A program made the position numbers and the translations under genes. Below the pieces are notes generated by a model that did no database searches, was not told where the DNA came from, and worked only from the letters and a program-made list of their open reading frames with translations. This document shows, in pieces, positions 15,001-25,506 of a DNA stretch of 64,000 nt. Position 1 is the first letter of the stretch. Each line of letters opens with the position of its first letter. The stretch lies in assembly GCF_026151205.1 (NCBI RefSeq), contig NC_087084.1:11001453-11065452 (forward strand). Reading direction: 5' to 3'. This DNA is from Bolinopsis microptera (lineage: Eukaryota > Ctenophora > Tentaculata > Lobata > Bolinopsidae).

Positions 15001-18000
15001 TTTACCCCCGTATGCGATTTATGTTCCGGGGTAGGTGGCCCATGTTTTAGTATAAAAATGGGTACTACCTATCCCAAACCATCATAAAAACCAAGTTTCG
15101 ACCTCGCAAACCACTCAGGCCACTCCCAGGGGCCACGCCCATCCCAAAATAGCTGAAATCCAGGTCAAATCCCATACAAATCCAGACTGAGAATCTTTAC
15201 CCCCGTATGCGATTTATGTTCCGGGGTAGGTGGTCCATGTTTTAGTATAAAAATGGGTACTGCCTATCCCAAACCATCATAAAAACCAATTGTCCACCTC
15301 CCAACCCACTCAGGCCACTCCCAGGGGCCACGCCCATCCCAAAATAGCTGAAATCCTGGTAAAATCAAGATTGAAAATCTTTACCCCCGTATGCGATTTA
15401 TGTTCCGGGGTAGGTGGCCCATGTTTTAGTATAAAAATGGGTACTGCCTATCCCAAACCATCATAAAAATCAAGTTTCGACCTCCCAACCCACTCAGGCC
15501 ACTCCCAGGGGCCACGCCCATCCCAAAATAGCTGAAATCCTGGTAAAATCAAGATTGAAAATCTTTACCCCCGTATGCAATTTATGTTCCGGGGTAGGTG
15601 GCCCATGTTTTAGTATAAAAATGGGTACTGCATATCCCAAACCATCATAAAAATCAAGTTTCGACCTCCCAACCCACTCAGGCCACTCCCAGGGGCCACG
15701 CCCATCCCAAAATAGCTGAAATCCTGGTAAAAAATCAAGATTGAAAATCTTTACCCCCGTATGCGATTTATGTTCCGGGGTAGGTGGCCCATGTTTTAGT
15801 ATAAAAATGGGTACTGCATATCCCAAACCATCATAAAAATCAAGTTTCGACCTCCCAACCTACTCAGGCCACTCCCAGGGGCCACGCCCATCCCAAAATA
15901 GCTGAAATCCTGGTAAAATCAAGATTGAAAATCTTTACCTCCGTATGCGATTTATGTTCCGGGGTAGGTGGCCCATGTTTTAGTATAAAAATGGGTACTG
16001 CCTATCCCAAACCATCATAAAAACCAAGTTTCGACCTCTCAAACCACTCAGGCCACTCCCAGGGGCCACGCCCATCCCAAAATAGCTGAAATCCAGGTCA
16101 AATCCCATACAAATCCAGACTGAGAATCTTTACCCCCGTATGCGATTTATGTTCCAGGGTAGGTGGCCCATGTTTTAGTATAAAAATGGGTACTGCCTAT
16201 CCCAAACCATCATAAAAACCAAGTTTCGACCTCTCAAACCACTCAGGCCACTCCCAGGGGCCACGCCCATCCCAAAATAGCTGAAATCCAGGTCAAATCC
16301 CATACATATCCAGACTGAGAATCTTTACCCCCGTATGCGATTTATGTTCCGGGGTAGGTGGCCCATGTTTTAGTGTAAAAATGGGTACTACCTATCCCAA
16401 ACCAACATAAAAACCAAGTTTCGACCTCTCAAACCACTCAGGTTACTCCCAGGGGCCACGCCTAACCTAGAAAAGCTACAGGGGTTGGGGCAAAACTAAC
16501 GTTACATATGTTGGGTCTTACACCACCACCGTGTTTCATATTATGGACCTGTAGCCTTGCAGATGGCATGCTGTAACTACTCATTCGAGGATTCCGTCGC
16601 CAATGTTTGAAAATTTGAATATTTAGACTACGGCCTACGTCCATATAATAAATTTAAATCACCTATATTGTTCTTTCCAGACATACTAGACGCCCATTTA
16701 TTTCAGATTACTGTAGATATTTAATTGTTGCATCTGATCTGAAAAATTGAGGTCAATCGGAGTTGAAATGACGCATTGAATGTATCTCGTTAACAAAATT
16801 GATTGGGTGATTATGTGATAGGACACCTTGATTGGGTTCCCTTGCAATTTAACGGGGCCATCTAATCACCGGAACAGGTAATCCAATCACCTGATCACAC
16901 GTAATGAATAAACTCGTTATGCCTCGTATCTCGGACATCTGAGAAGCTACAACTCTCATTTTTTCAGATCGAACGTAATTTGAATGGCCAAATACAATCC
17001 TATAAAATTTGGCTCGATCTGATTATCAAAACAATTTAAAAAATGCGATAATGAACCTTCATTCGAAAAAAATGAACATGAATATTCTTTGATTTAACAT
17101 ATTCCTCGAATGAGTGGTGATAGTAAGTCATACCAAAAAGAATACCCCGGAACTTAAATCCCCTACAGGTGTAAAGATTCTCATTCTTGATTTGACCTGA
17201 ATTTCAGCTATTTTGGGATAGGCGTAGCCTCTGGGAGTGGCCTAAGTGAGTTGAGAGGTCGAAAATTGGTTTTTATGATGGTTTGCGATAGGTAGTACCC
17301 ATTTTTATACTAAAACATCGGCCACCTACCCCGGAACATAAATCGCATACGGGGGTAAAGATTCTCAGTCTGAATTTGTATGGGATTTGACCATGATTTC
17401 AGCTATTTTGTGATGGGCGTGGCCCCTGGGAGTGGCGTGAGTGGTTTGAGAGATCGAAACTTGGTTTTATGATGGTTTGGGATAGGTTGTACACATTTTA
17501 ATACCAAAATATGGGCCACCTACCCCGGAACATAAATTGCATACGGGGGTAAAGATTCTCAGTCTGAATTTGTATGGGATTTGACCAGGATTTCAGCTAT
17601 TTTGTGATGGGCGTGGCCCCTGGGAGTGGCCTGAGTGGTTTGAGAGGTTGAAACTTCGTTTTTATGATGGTTTGGGATAGGCAGTACCCATTTTTATACT
17701 AAAACATGGGCCACCTACCCCGGAACATAAATCGCATACGGGGGTGAAGATTTTAAAGTCTGGATTTTAGCTGGATTTCAGTTATTTTGGGATGGGCGTG
17801 GCTCCTGGGAGTGGCCTGAGTGGTTAGAGAGGTCGAAACTTGGTTTTTATGATGGTTTGGGATAGGTTGTACCCATTTTTATACCAAAATATGGGCCACC
17901 TACCCCAGAACATAAATTGCATACGGGGGTAAAGATTCTCAGTCTGAATTTGTATGGGATTTGACCAGGATTTCAGCTATTTTGTGATGGGCGTGGCCCC

Positions 18001-21000
18001 TGGGAGTGGCCTGAGTGGTTTGAGAGGTTGAAACTTCGTTTTTATGATGGTTTGGGATAGGCAGTACCCATTTTTATACTAAAACATGGGCCACCTACCC
18101 CGGAACATAAATCGCATACGGGGGTAAAGATTCTCAGTCTGAATTTGTATGGGATTTCAGCTATTTTGTGATGGGCGTGGCCCCTGGGAGTGGCGTGAGT
18201 GGTTTGAGAGGTCGAAACTTGATTTTCATGATGGTTTGGGATAGGCAGTACCCATTTTTATACTAGAACATGGGCCACCTACCCCGGAACATAAATCGCA
18301 TACGGGGGTAAAGATTCTCAGTCTGAATTTGTATGGGATTTGAGCTGGATTTGAGCTATTTTGGGATGGGCGTGGCTCCTGGGAGTGGCGTGAGTGGTTT
18401 GAGAGGTCGAAACTTGGTTTTTATGATGGTTTGGGATAGGCAGTACCCATTTTTATACTAGAACATGGGCCACCTACCCCGGAACATAAATCGCATACGG
18501 GGGTAAAGATTCTCAGTCTGAATTTGTATGGGATTTGAGCTGGATTTGAGCTATTTTGGGATGGGCGTGGCTCCTGGGAGTGGCCTGAGTGGTTTGAGAG
18601 GTCGAAACTTGGTTTTTATGATGGTTTGGGATAGGTAGTACCCATTTTTATACTAAAACATGGGCCACCTACCCCGGAACATAAATCGCATACGGGGGTA
18701 AAGATTCTCAGTCTGAATTTGTATGGGATTTCAGCTAGATTTCAGCTATTTTGGGATGGGCGTGGCTCCTGGGAGTGGCCTGAGTGGTTTGAGAGGTCGA
18801 AACTTAGTTTTGATGATGGTCTGGGATAGGTAGTACCCATTTTTATTCTAAAACATGGGCCACCTACCCCGGAACATAAATCGCATACGGGGGTAAAGAT
18901 TCTCAGTCTGAATTTGTATGGGATTTGACCAGGATTTCAGCTATTTTGTGATGGGCGTGGCCCCTGGGAGTGGCCTGAGTGGTTTGAGAGGTCGAAACTT
19001 GGTTTTTATGATGGTTTGGGATAGGTAGTACCCATTTTTATAGTAAAACATGGGCCACCTACCCTGGAACATAAATCGCATACGGGGGTAAAGATTTTAA
19101 AGTCTGGATTTTAGCTGGATTTCAGTAATTTTGGGATGGGCGTGGCTCCTGGGAGTGGCCTGAGTGGGTTGAGAGGTCGAAACTTGGTTTTTATGATGGT
19201 TTGGGATAGGTAGTACCCATTTTTATAGTAAAACATGGGCCACCTACCCTGGAACATAAATCGCATACGGGGGTAAAGATTTTAAAGTCTGGATTTTAGC
19301 TGGATTTCAGTAATTTTGGGATGGGCGTGGCTCCTGGGAGTGGCCTGAGTGGGTTGAGAGGTCGAAACTTGGTTTTTATGATGGTTTGGGATAGGCAGTA
19401 CCCATTTTTATACTAGAACATGGGCCACCTACCCCGGAACATAAATCGCATACGGGGGTAAAGATTCTCAGTCTGAATTTGTTTAGGATTTCAGCTGGAT
19501 TTCAGCTATTTTGGGATGGGCGTGGCTCCTGGGAGTGGCCTGAGTGGTTTGAGAGGTCGAAACTTGGTTTTTATGATGGTTTGGGATAGGTTGTACCCAT
19601 TTTTATACCAAAATATGGGCCACCTACCCCGGAACATAAATTGCATACGGGGGTAAAGATTCTCAGTCTGAATTTGTATGGGATTTGACCATGATTTCAG
19701 CTATTTTGTGATGGGCGTGGCCCCTGGGAGTGGCGTGAGTGGTTTGAGAGGTCGAAACTTGATTTTTATGATGGTTTGGGATAGGCAGTACCCATTTTTA
19801 TACTAGAACATGGGCCACCTACCCCGGAACATAAATCGCATACGGGGGTAAAGATTCTCAGTCTGAATTTGTATGGGATTTGACCAGGATTTCAGCTATT
19901 TTGTGATGGGCGTGGCCCCTGGGAGTGGCCTGAGTGGTTTGAGAGGTTGAAACTTCGTTTTTATGATGGTTTGGGATAGGCAGTACCCATTTTTATACTA
20001 AAACATGGGCCACCTACCCCGGAACATAAATCGCATACGGGGGTAAAGATTCTCAGTCTGAATTTGTATGGGATTTCAGCTGGATTTCAGCTATTTTGGG
20101 ATGGGCGTGGCTCCTGGGATTGGCCTGAGTGGTTTGAGAGTGGTTTATACTAAAACATGGGCCACCTACCCCGGAACATAAATCGCATACGGGGGTAAAG
20201 ATTCTTAGTCTGGATTTTTATGTATGGGATTTGACCTGGATTTCAGCTATTTTGGGTTATGTGTGGCCCCTGGGAGTGGCCTGAGTGGGTTGAGAGAACA
20301 AAACTTGGTTTTTATGATGGTTTGGGATAGGTACTAGCTATTCAACCACTAAAACATCTGTCCACTACTCCGGAACACAAATCACATACAGGGCCGAGTA
20401 AAGATTTTTGACTTGAATTATAGCTTTTCTGGGGTCGGTGCAGCCCTTGGATGTGGTTCCAAGTTGGGTTCAAGGTGTTATTTAGTAATTCATATCATAG
20501 TGTCTATAAATATACGAGCAGTTTATTTTGACTTTTGAAGGGTTACCGTCATAAATTCTACAAATAAATTATTTTAACGTACGTGCGGCGCGCAAATCGC
20601 ATACAAAATCGCATACACATTTCAGGGAAACGTCTTCTGGGGATTTAAATTGGAACGGGCGGCACCCAAATTGTAGATCTTGTCGCGCGAAAAGTAAATT
20701 AGCGCGCGTCACAACAGTCTAATTACTGAAATGCGAATGTAAACAGACCCAAATGCGAACATTTGGCTAATGGAACGTTATGAATCGTAAAGATTTTGAA
20801 TTATAATTCCGAATCAAACAAACTCTGCTGCGTAAATTACAAATATATAGTTTCGAACCTTTCAGATTCTTAATATTTATTTATTGGTAGTTAATGTGTT
20901 GTCTTGGAGATATTTCGACATCTCTAAAAGACAATTATATCACTAGTGTTTGAAGAAAGAACTAGTCCATGCACCACCATTTTAATTTCAATTTCACCTT

Positions 21001-24000
21001 GCCAGGAATAAGTGGGAGACAGTCGCTTCACTGAAGACGTCGCGAGATGGGGTGGGCGTGGCTATCTTATCAGATAAAATCTACGCCGTCGGCGGATTCG
21101 ACCGGGCGTATCTTAACAGCGTGGAGTGTTTCGATCCGAGGGTACGTGAAAATTTTCTACAAACGAGTTGCGTCATGTCATGTGGTATGACGTCATGTCA
21201 TGTGGTATGGCGTCATGTCATGTGGAGTGACGTCAAGTAATTTGTCAACAATCTTCCACCGGTTCTTTTTCACTTAACCAAAATTGTGGGAGCAAATACA
21301 TAATTTTTAAAATTCGGTTCTCTTCTCATTAATAAAGAACTTGTTTCGGATCTTCAAGATATCTTTGTTAAGTGGTAATAGTGAAGCTAATTTACAATAC
21401 TCCATGTCGTGCCTCGCTTATGGTTCACTCTAAACAAGAGCCTGTATTCTGTGTAGATACAGATATTTAGATGCGCGTCCTGATAATTAACGTGCAGCTG
21501 GGTTGTGGCGCGGTTACCAGTAAGCTATTATAATTAGTGAACTAAATAGTTAATATAATAGAAACTGCTTACCGGGAAATAGGTGCTGTCCTTTAACCTA
21601 GGTAATATTAAGTTAAAATGTGTATCAGCCACTCACAGTATAATCTACATCTTTAAACAATGAACATAAGTTGAAATATAATTACCAGATCTTTAATTTA
21701 TAACATGTAACATAGCCCACTCACCTGCAAATTGTCATACTGGCAGAGAAAACCGATGCTCCCAAACACGGGGTTGAAGATTGCGACCTCGCATCCCACA
21801 TCTGCCCACTTACCCTGGAATAGCACGTGTTATCATAGTGGGGGGGGGGGGGCATAATGCCACTCACGTGACGTCACACTACTCCTCACGTGACGTCACA
21901 CCACCCCTCACGTGACGTCACACTACTCCTCACGTGACGTCACACTACCCCTCACGTGACTTACCACTTTATTGGACTTTATATGCACCGCTGCACATGG
22001 CTCATCGGCACCGGAGTTCGGTTCTTCATCATCTGAAGAGAAATATCGTTAACAGCTATCTCACTGTTTTGGGAAAACAATATCAATATTCAAATAAGTA
22101 CCTTAAAAGAATGATGGCTTACCCCAGTTTTTGAAGGAATCTTCGCTGCCGTCTTCGTATTCAAAATGTTTGTCGCTTTTGTAGCGTAAGCCTGAAAAAT
22201 GATTCATGTGAGAGAACTTAAAATAATACCTAGACGCAATCTTAACTGAATAAATCATAAAGTTGCATATTGGATAATTGATACACACATGATTAAATGA
22301 AATGACACATGTCACGTGTCATGACGTCACACATGTCACGTGTCATGACGTCACACACCACTCACCAAAGAAAGCAGTCTCAATGCTCCTAGCTTTCATC
22401 AGCCACACAGCCTTGTCGTTCTCAAGTTGATTCGTTATCTTTGCAGAATTTCCACCGTTATCTTCACAGACACCTTTCATTGTGTCGTAAGATTCAGGTT
22501 CTGCTTTGGTTTGTAGAACGAATACCGCTGTAGAGTGTAGGACCGTCAAATACAATTTAGTTGTTAATTAGCATTTAGTTGTTAATTAGCATTTAGTTGT
22601 TAATTAGCATGGAGTCGTTAATTACTATTAGCTGACCGGTTTGTATTTTGGAACCATAGCACTTACACTGATGGTGTGTTGATTGTAAACCAAATTAAAC
22701 TCACAGTCAAAGGTAATGTCCATGCCCACTCTGCCGCAGTTCTTTGCCGGGAAGCTTAGATTCACGTCTTTACACCTGAATGCTTTAAGTCCCTGCGAAG
22801 TACGATTTTGTTGTTACCAGCGTACAATGTAAGAATGCAGATGAATAGTAAAGGACAAACAACATTGTGCGACAGCTAGATTTGGTTACTGGTTAGTCGT
22901 TGTCACGTGACACGTGCCCAAACACTACCTCTACTGAATGCGCTCCATCGCAGAGTGAGCGTACCACAATCTCACGTGACGTCACACACCACAACGTGAC
23001 GTCATGAGTGAGTGTGGCGTCACCCTCTCCCTCAACTAAGTATGTATGCATATACTCACATAGTCACATGTGGCAAGAAGCAAGGAGGAATATGACATAT
23101 AAGGCTGGTTCCCCTCCTGTTCTACTTGTGAGTTATAGTATCCTACTACCTTGTCAGTCAGTTTAAACGGTATCGAGCATCCTGAGGGTCATTTAATTAG
23201 CTCGTCATTTAATTAGCTCTTTTAAAACTATTGTTTACTAATCTATTAGCTCGTCATTTAATTAGCTCGTTTAAAACTATTTTTTACTAAATTACTAGCG
23301 ATTATTAAAACTATTGTGTGTGCCTAGATATGATTTCTGTAAAACTGTGGTTTTTTTCCAATGATACTAATATTTTCTTATCAGTACTCGTAAAATGACA
23401 AGGATAATAATAACAATAGTGACCTGCTGCAGTAATCTTTATCTCGTTTATCTTTAAGTATTCCTTGTCACTGGAAACAGTAAGGTAGTTTACACTCGTA
23501 GTTTCGGCACATCTGTACACTGTCGTTTCTGTGCTTTCTGTGCTTTCCGCTGAGGAATAAGTTTGATGAATACTCACTTAGAATTGCACACTTTCCTCAT
23601 GTGACGTCACACTTTCCCTCACGTGACGTCACACTAAGCTGAGTTAACTCATCCTTACCTTGAAGTTGAATTTCGTTCTCCTCCTCACAAGACAGTTTCT
23701 GTTCTCCTTCCCTGCCGAATAGTTTTATCTCGTAATCCAGTCCAGAATCTGGTGTCGTTGTAACCTGTGCGATGTTGTCAGATGAGTAATACTAATGAGG
23801 TTTACAAATGTACTGGTAATTTTCGATCCTTTCATAATCTTAAATTTGTATTTTTAAAAGTCCACCTTACCGTAACACGTGATATCCATTGATCCGACAG
23901 GTGGTCCATATTGAGGAGAACTTTAAGAGAAATGTTTTCGTTATTAGCTATCGTGTTCATAATCTTCATATCTCCGTCTTCTTTCTTAGCTTTCATGAAC

Positions 24001-25506
24001 GTGTTCATATCTCCGTCGTGTCCCTTTTCCCCTGATCATAGATCTGTTTCAAAATGAGATGCGGTACGGGCAACTCTGAGTTTGGTTATAATTGTTGAAT
24101 TGTTGAATGTTGAGGTAGCAAATGATAAAGCGTGTAAGCACTGTAAGGGAGTGGATTGAGTACAAGAAACAAGTGCAAGGGAAACAGAAAGAGAAATTGA
24201 AAGTGAGAATGAAAGTGAGAATGAAAGTGAGAATGAAAGTGAGAATGAAAGTGAAAGTGAAGTCACACTAACCTGTGTTATTCTCGACCCATTCACCCGA
24301 CATGACCTGAATCTCCTTTACCTTCACGACATTCCAATCCTTCTCTGTCACGTCTGATGACACTCCACAAAGAAGTGTCAGCAGCCACGGTAATATTTTC
24401 ATCTCTTGTAGCTGGGAAAATGTGACGTCATATCACGTGATGTGACGTCATGCGGCATACCACGTAATGTGATGTCATACCAAAGAAACATTCTACTCGT
24501 TCAAATTTATTCAAGTAAATATCCTAGCCTTCATCGGTTTAATATTGGATGCTTTATTAAAAGTGTCGGGGTGATGATCAAACTTTTAAAAATCTCAATA
24601 GGTTACTCTTACAATTGACGATGTAAAATTACTGAAGAAAAAAAAGTCGCTTTATAAAAGGAGGCACTTAATTAACTTCAGCGAAATTTCGACAATAAAT
24701 ATTATCACTAAAGTAAGCTAGTAAGATCGTAAGCTAAGGAACTACTAACCACGGGGAGCTAGGCTAACTGGCTATTAGCTAGCACGTGCAATACTGAGCA
24801 GTGAGCTAGCACGTGCAATACTGAGCTAGCACGTGCAATACTGAGGAACTATTCCAACCCACCTGTACTCATTAATATTTAGAGTAAGACTAAGTTCACA
24901 ACTGGGTTCCTTATCTCTAGGAAGATAACCGGAGATTATTGTACCACGTGATCACACGTGTTCTCAAAATTAGGAATTATCTAGCTTCCAGTTCCGCAAA
25001 CTACTCCAATAAAAGCTGCTATTAAAGGGCAAGTGCCGATCCTTGATATGATAATTTGGGACCTGATTATCAATTATTGAACATTGGTTCCGACCAATGC
25101 TATTTCATCACTCATTACTATTCAGTAATCAGGTAATTGTCATTGTGTCGATGACTGGGCGACAGCGTAATAAATTGGGTGCAGTTTATTGACCGCTAAA
25201 ATTAGGGTTCAAAAACTTCTCAACAATAAACGTTTCGGCCTATAATTGAAATGAGACATTTTACTGTTTGAAAAAACCACTTTTCGCTAAATGCGATTGA
25301 ACTGTGTAAAACTAATTGCACTACTTGCGCTACAATTAATGTATTTGATGTTGTATTGATGACGTTTTAATGTCGTATAACATTGTGTCCCATTTCAGCT
25401 GCTTGACTGGGTCCCAGTAACTCCCATGACTACACCGCGAGCTGTGGCCGGGGTTGCAGTGTTAGGGGGTTCAGATGTCTCAGATCCGGACTCTTTCTAC
25501 AGATGA
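41..25506 (+). CDS. Kelch-like (KLHL) BTB-BACK-Kelch protein, 5' end outside the window
   Basis: Thirteen exons, all joining in frame: 41-119, 1048-1182, 1867-1973, 6536-6606, 6909-7017, 8805-8940, 12669-12778, 12989-13145, 13294-13403, 13544-13711, 14015-14112, 21006-21141, 25399-25506 (TGA). This gives 507 residues. The first exon is the end of a BTB domain ([12 protein letters not shown]), followed by the BTB-BACK linker ([20 protein letters not shown]), the BACK domain with NFHLLPGRR, and six Kelch blades with the usual GG, a YDP or variant, and W (VGG...VECF, MGG...VECYDP, VGG...AECYD, AGG...VERY, VGG...VEAYDP, VGG...VECFDP). Family knowledge: KLHL proteins are usually substrate adaptors of Cullin-3 ubiquitin ligases, with BTB and BACK contacting Cul3 and the propeller binding substrate. 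The start and most of the BTB fold lie upstream. The introns are unusually large and host other genes and mobile elements, yet every exon is open and in phase, so the gene looks functional. Which KLHL orthologue this is cannot be told. Confidence 0.95.
127..702. mobile_element. Non-autonomous hAT-like element (576 bp) inserted at a splice donor
   Basis: Perfect 12-bp terminal inverted repeats, TAGGAACCGACC at the left and GGTCGGTTCCTA at the right, are flanked by an exact 8-bp direct repeat GGTGAGTT (119-126 and 703-710). An 8-bp target duplication with TAGG-type ends is typical of the hAT superfamily. The inside is rich in CCGG/CCGGA motifs and has no transposase. The duplicated target is the last base of the KLHL exon plus its GTGAGT donor, so a donor exists on each side of the element. 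Confidence 0.85.
1186..1330. repeat. Short tandem repeat, about 50-bp unit, three copies
   Basis: The unit beginning TACGCAGAATATGT and containing ATAGTATTGAGATTGAAATA occurs three times just after the KLHL donor at 1182. The third copy is diverged. It lies wholly within the intron. Confidence 0.7.
1426..1557. repeat. Inverted-repeat (foldback) element, about 130 bp
   Basis: The arm starting AAATACTGATAGTTGG (1426-1475) is repeated as its reverse complement at 1508-1557 with few mismatches, leaving a loop of about 30 bases. It would fold into one long hairpin. It is probably a MITE; no clear target duplication was seen. Confidence 0.75.
1715..1845. repeat. CRE/E-box minisatellite, 17-bp unit
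   Basis: About seven copies of a unit containing CACGTGTGACGTCATGT. Each carries the palindromes CACGTG (or a one-base variant) and TGACGTCA. The array ends about 20 bases before the acceptor of the KLHL exon at 1867. It is related in composition to arrays at 7040, 12590, 13210, 21170, 21860, 22310, 23600, 24420 and 44690. Confidence 0.85.
2980..5408 (+). CDS. LDLa-domain rhodopsin-like 7TM receptor, interrupted by a frameshift
   Basis: The main frame runs 2980-5046. TM6, TM7 and the tail continue in another frame to 5408, with the shift lying between about 4965 and 5046. After a signal peptide ([17 protein letters not shown]) come about four LDL-receptor class A modules near residues 111-135, 151-185, 306-343 and 346-380 ([33 protein letters not shown]). 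Seven membrane segments start near residue 388. The [15 protein letters not shown] stretch in TM2 resembles relaxin receptors and the snail receptor GRL101. TM3 ends VVRC rather than DRY. TM7 carries NPVF, and a Cys pair (start of TM3, GLC in loop 2) is present. No leucine-rich repeats were seen between the LDLa modules and the 7TM part, unlike those relatives. The ligand is unknown. No GT-AG intron can repair the shift, which lies in a GCA-rich tract, so this is an indel, an assembly error or early decay. The gene sits inside a KLHL intron on the same strand. Confidence 0.85.
5300..5395 (+). repeat. Short in-frame tandem repeat in the receptor tail
   Basis: A unit of about 18 bp, GGTGAGGCGGTGCAG plus three bases, is repeated four times. 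It encodes GEAVQ-type hexapeptides at the cytoplasmic C terminus of the LDLa 7TM receptor, just before its stop codon. Confidence 0.8.
5409..6535. other. Rest of the KLHL intron, no gene seen
   Basis: AT-rich sequence between the receptor stop and the KLHL exon at 6536. Short open frames here have no recognisable motifs or splice context. They look like chance. Confidence 0.6.
7040..7271. repeat. 20-bp CRE/E-box minisatellite
   Basis: About ten to eleven nearly perfect copies of CACGTGGTGCTATGTGACGT, beginning about 25 bases after the KLHL donor at 7017. One copy differs by a single base (GGTTCT), so the array is recently homogenised or still expanding. Confidence 0.9.
7351..8713. mobile_element. 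Large foldback element flanked by TTAA, about 1.36 kb
   Basis: The whole interval is one near-perfect inverted repeat with arms of about 670 bp meeting near 8028, around a short loop containing TTTTTCCGGGAAAATTTTG. It starts TTAAGGGGGG (7351) and ends in a C tract followed by TTAA (8710-8713), consistent with insertion at TTAA. No coding region is present; short frames on the two arms are mirror images. A diverged piece of the centre is found at 48365-48440 (CCTCCAAAAATTTTGGCGGC). It lies in a KLHL intron. Confidence 0.8.
9117..9710 (+). pseudogene. LINE 5' open frame fragment
   Basis: This is 197 codons of Ser/Thr-rich protein ([20 protein letters not shown] and so on) with no zinc knuckle seen. 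It runs to about 9650, then loses frame. From there the endonuclease remnant continues in another frame. It could be ORF1-like or the N-terminal end of ORF2 next to a deletion. Its meaning is uncertain. Confidence 0.5.
9646..9885 (+). pseudogene. LINE endonuclease C-terminal remnant
   Basis: Matches the end of an APE-type endonuclease: [13 protein letters not shown], then [11 protein letters not shown], then a LDLSDHLG block holding the catalytic SDH motif. Roughly the first 150 residues normally found before it are absent. It shares frame with the reverse transcriptase but is cut off from it by a TGA at 9883-9885. Confidence 0.8.
9886..12184 (+). pseudogene. LINE reverse transcriptase with frameshifts
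   Basis: Open from 9886 to 11787, then the C-terminal part continues in a different frame to 12184. Reverse transcriptase motifs seen are [59 protein letters not shown] (catalytic YADD) and [15 protein letters not shown]. Between about 10675 and 10757 the reading frame is displaced: the expected [19 protein letters not shown] text lies in the neighbouring frame, so two compensating indels flank it. Together with the later shift near 11690 this shows a dead copy. Confidence 0.85.
14232..16468 (+). repeat. Satellite block 1, about 184-195-bp unit, 12 copies
   Basis: Each unit contains TATGCGATTTATGTTCCGGG, then GTAGGTGGCCCATG, then CCACTCCCAGGGGCCACGCC. Within the unit, GGTAGGTGGCCCAT and ATGGGTACTGCCTATCC form an imperfect hairpin. 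The block lies in the 6.9-kb KLHL intron between exons ending at 14112 and starting at 21006. Long open frames on its reverse strand are products of the repeat. Confidence 0.95.
16469..17149. other. Unique spacer between the two satellite blocks
   Basis: About 680 bases of AT-rich sequence without repeat units or a recognisable gene. It separates head-to-head satellite arrays. Confidence 0.6.
17150..20400 (-). repeat. Satellite block 2, same unit in opposite orientation, about 17 copies
   Basis: Units are the reverse complement of block 1 (for example GGGCCACCTACCCCGGAACA, CTGGGAGTGGCCTGAGTGG). They differ from each other by small indels and by alternative linker segments, which gives higher-order patterns. 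Together with block 1 this forms an inverted structure of about 6.2 kb inside one KLHL intron. Confidence 0.95.
21387..24402 (-). CDS. Secreted C-type lectin, 430 residues, 12 exons
   Basis: Exons (high to low): 24402-24273, 24031-23871, 23764-23659, 23549-23424, 23181-23060, 22970-22929, 22792-22669, 22527-22366, 22191-22123, 22032-21965, 21814-21725, 21479-21387. All phases match and the total is 431 codons with a TAG stop. It begins with a signal peptide ([16 protein letters not shown]). About 250 residues follow that I cannot assign. A C-type lectin domain covers about residues 271-400: [21 protein letters not shown], then EPN (mannose-type Ca2+/sugar motif), WADVGC (a WND variant) and GFLCQY. 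It is therefore likely a secreted Ca2+-dependent sugar-binding protein. The gene lies entirely inside the last KLHL intron on the opposite strand. The least certain joins are the donor at 23424 (GTCACT), the small exon 22970-22929 with a poor polypyrimidine tract, and the last exon. Confidence 0.85.
21842..21964. repeat. Poly-G tract and CACGTGACGTCAC minisatellite beside a lectin splice donor
   Basis: A run of G followed by about five copies of a unit containing CTCACGTGACGTCACACTAC. It abuts the donor of the lectin exon that ends at 21965, so the array starts immediately inside the intron. Confidence 0.85.
22305..22362. repeat. Two-copy CRE/E-box repeat at the donor of a lectin exon
   Basis: The unit ACATGTCACGTGTCATGACG is repeated. 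On the coding strand it lies directly after the GTGAGT donor of the exon ending at 22366. Confidence 0.75.
24403..25398. other. Rest of the last KLHL intron; possible lectin promoter region
   Basis: Contains TGACGTCA and CACGTGATGTGACGTCAT motifs at 24421-24475, just upstream of the lectin start codon, and a 21-bp repeat GCTAGCACGTGCAATACTGA at about 24778-24843. The CRE-like sites could act as lectin promoter elements. Because the same motif occurs in introns throughout the window, that reading is weak. Confidence 0.4.

Noticed and set aside
15494-15826. 110-codon reverse-strand frame with two similar halves
   Set aside because: It is read through the satellite repeat unit; the halves are simply two units.
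23311-23577. Single open frame of 88 codons as an independent gene
   Set aside because: Most of it is lectin exon 23549-23424. The rest is read-through past the donor, and the next exons join only if it stops at 23424.
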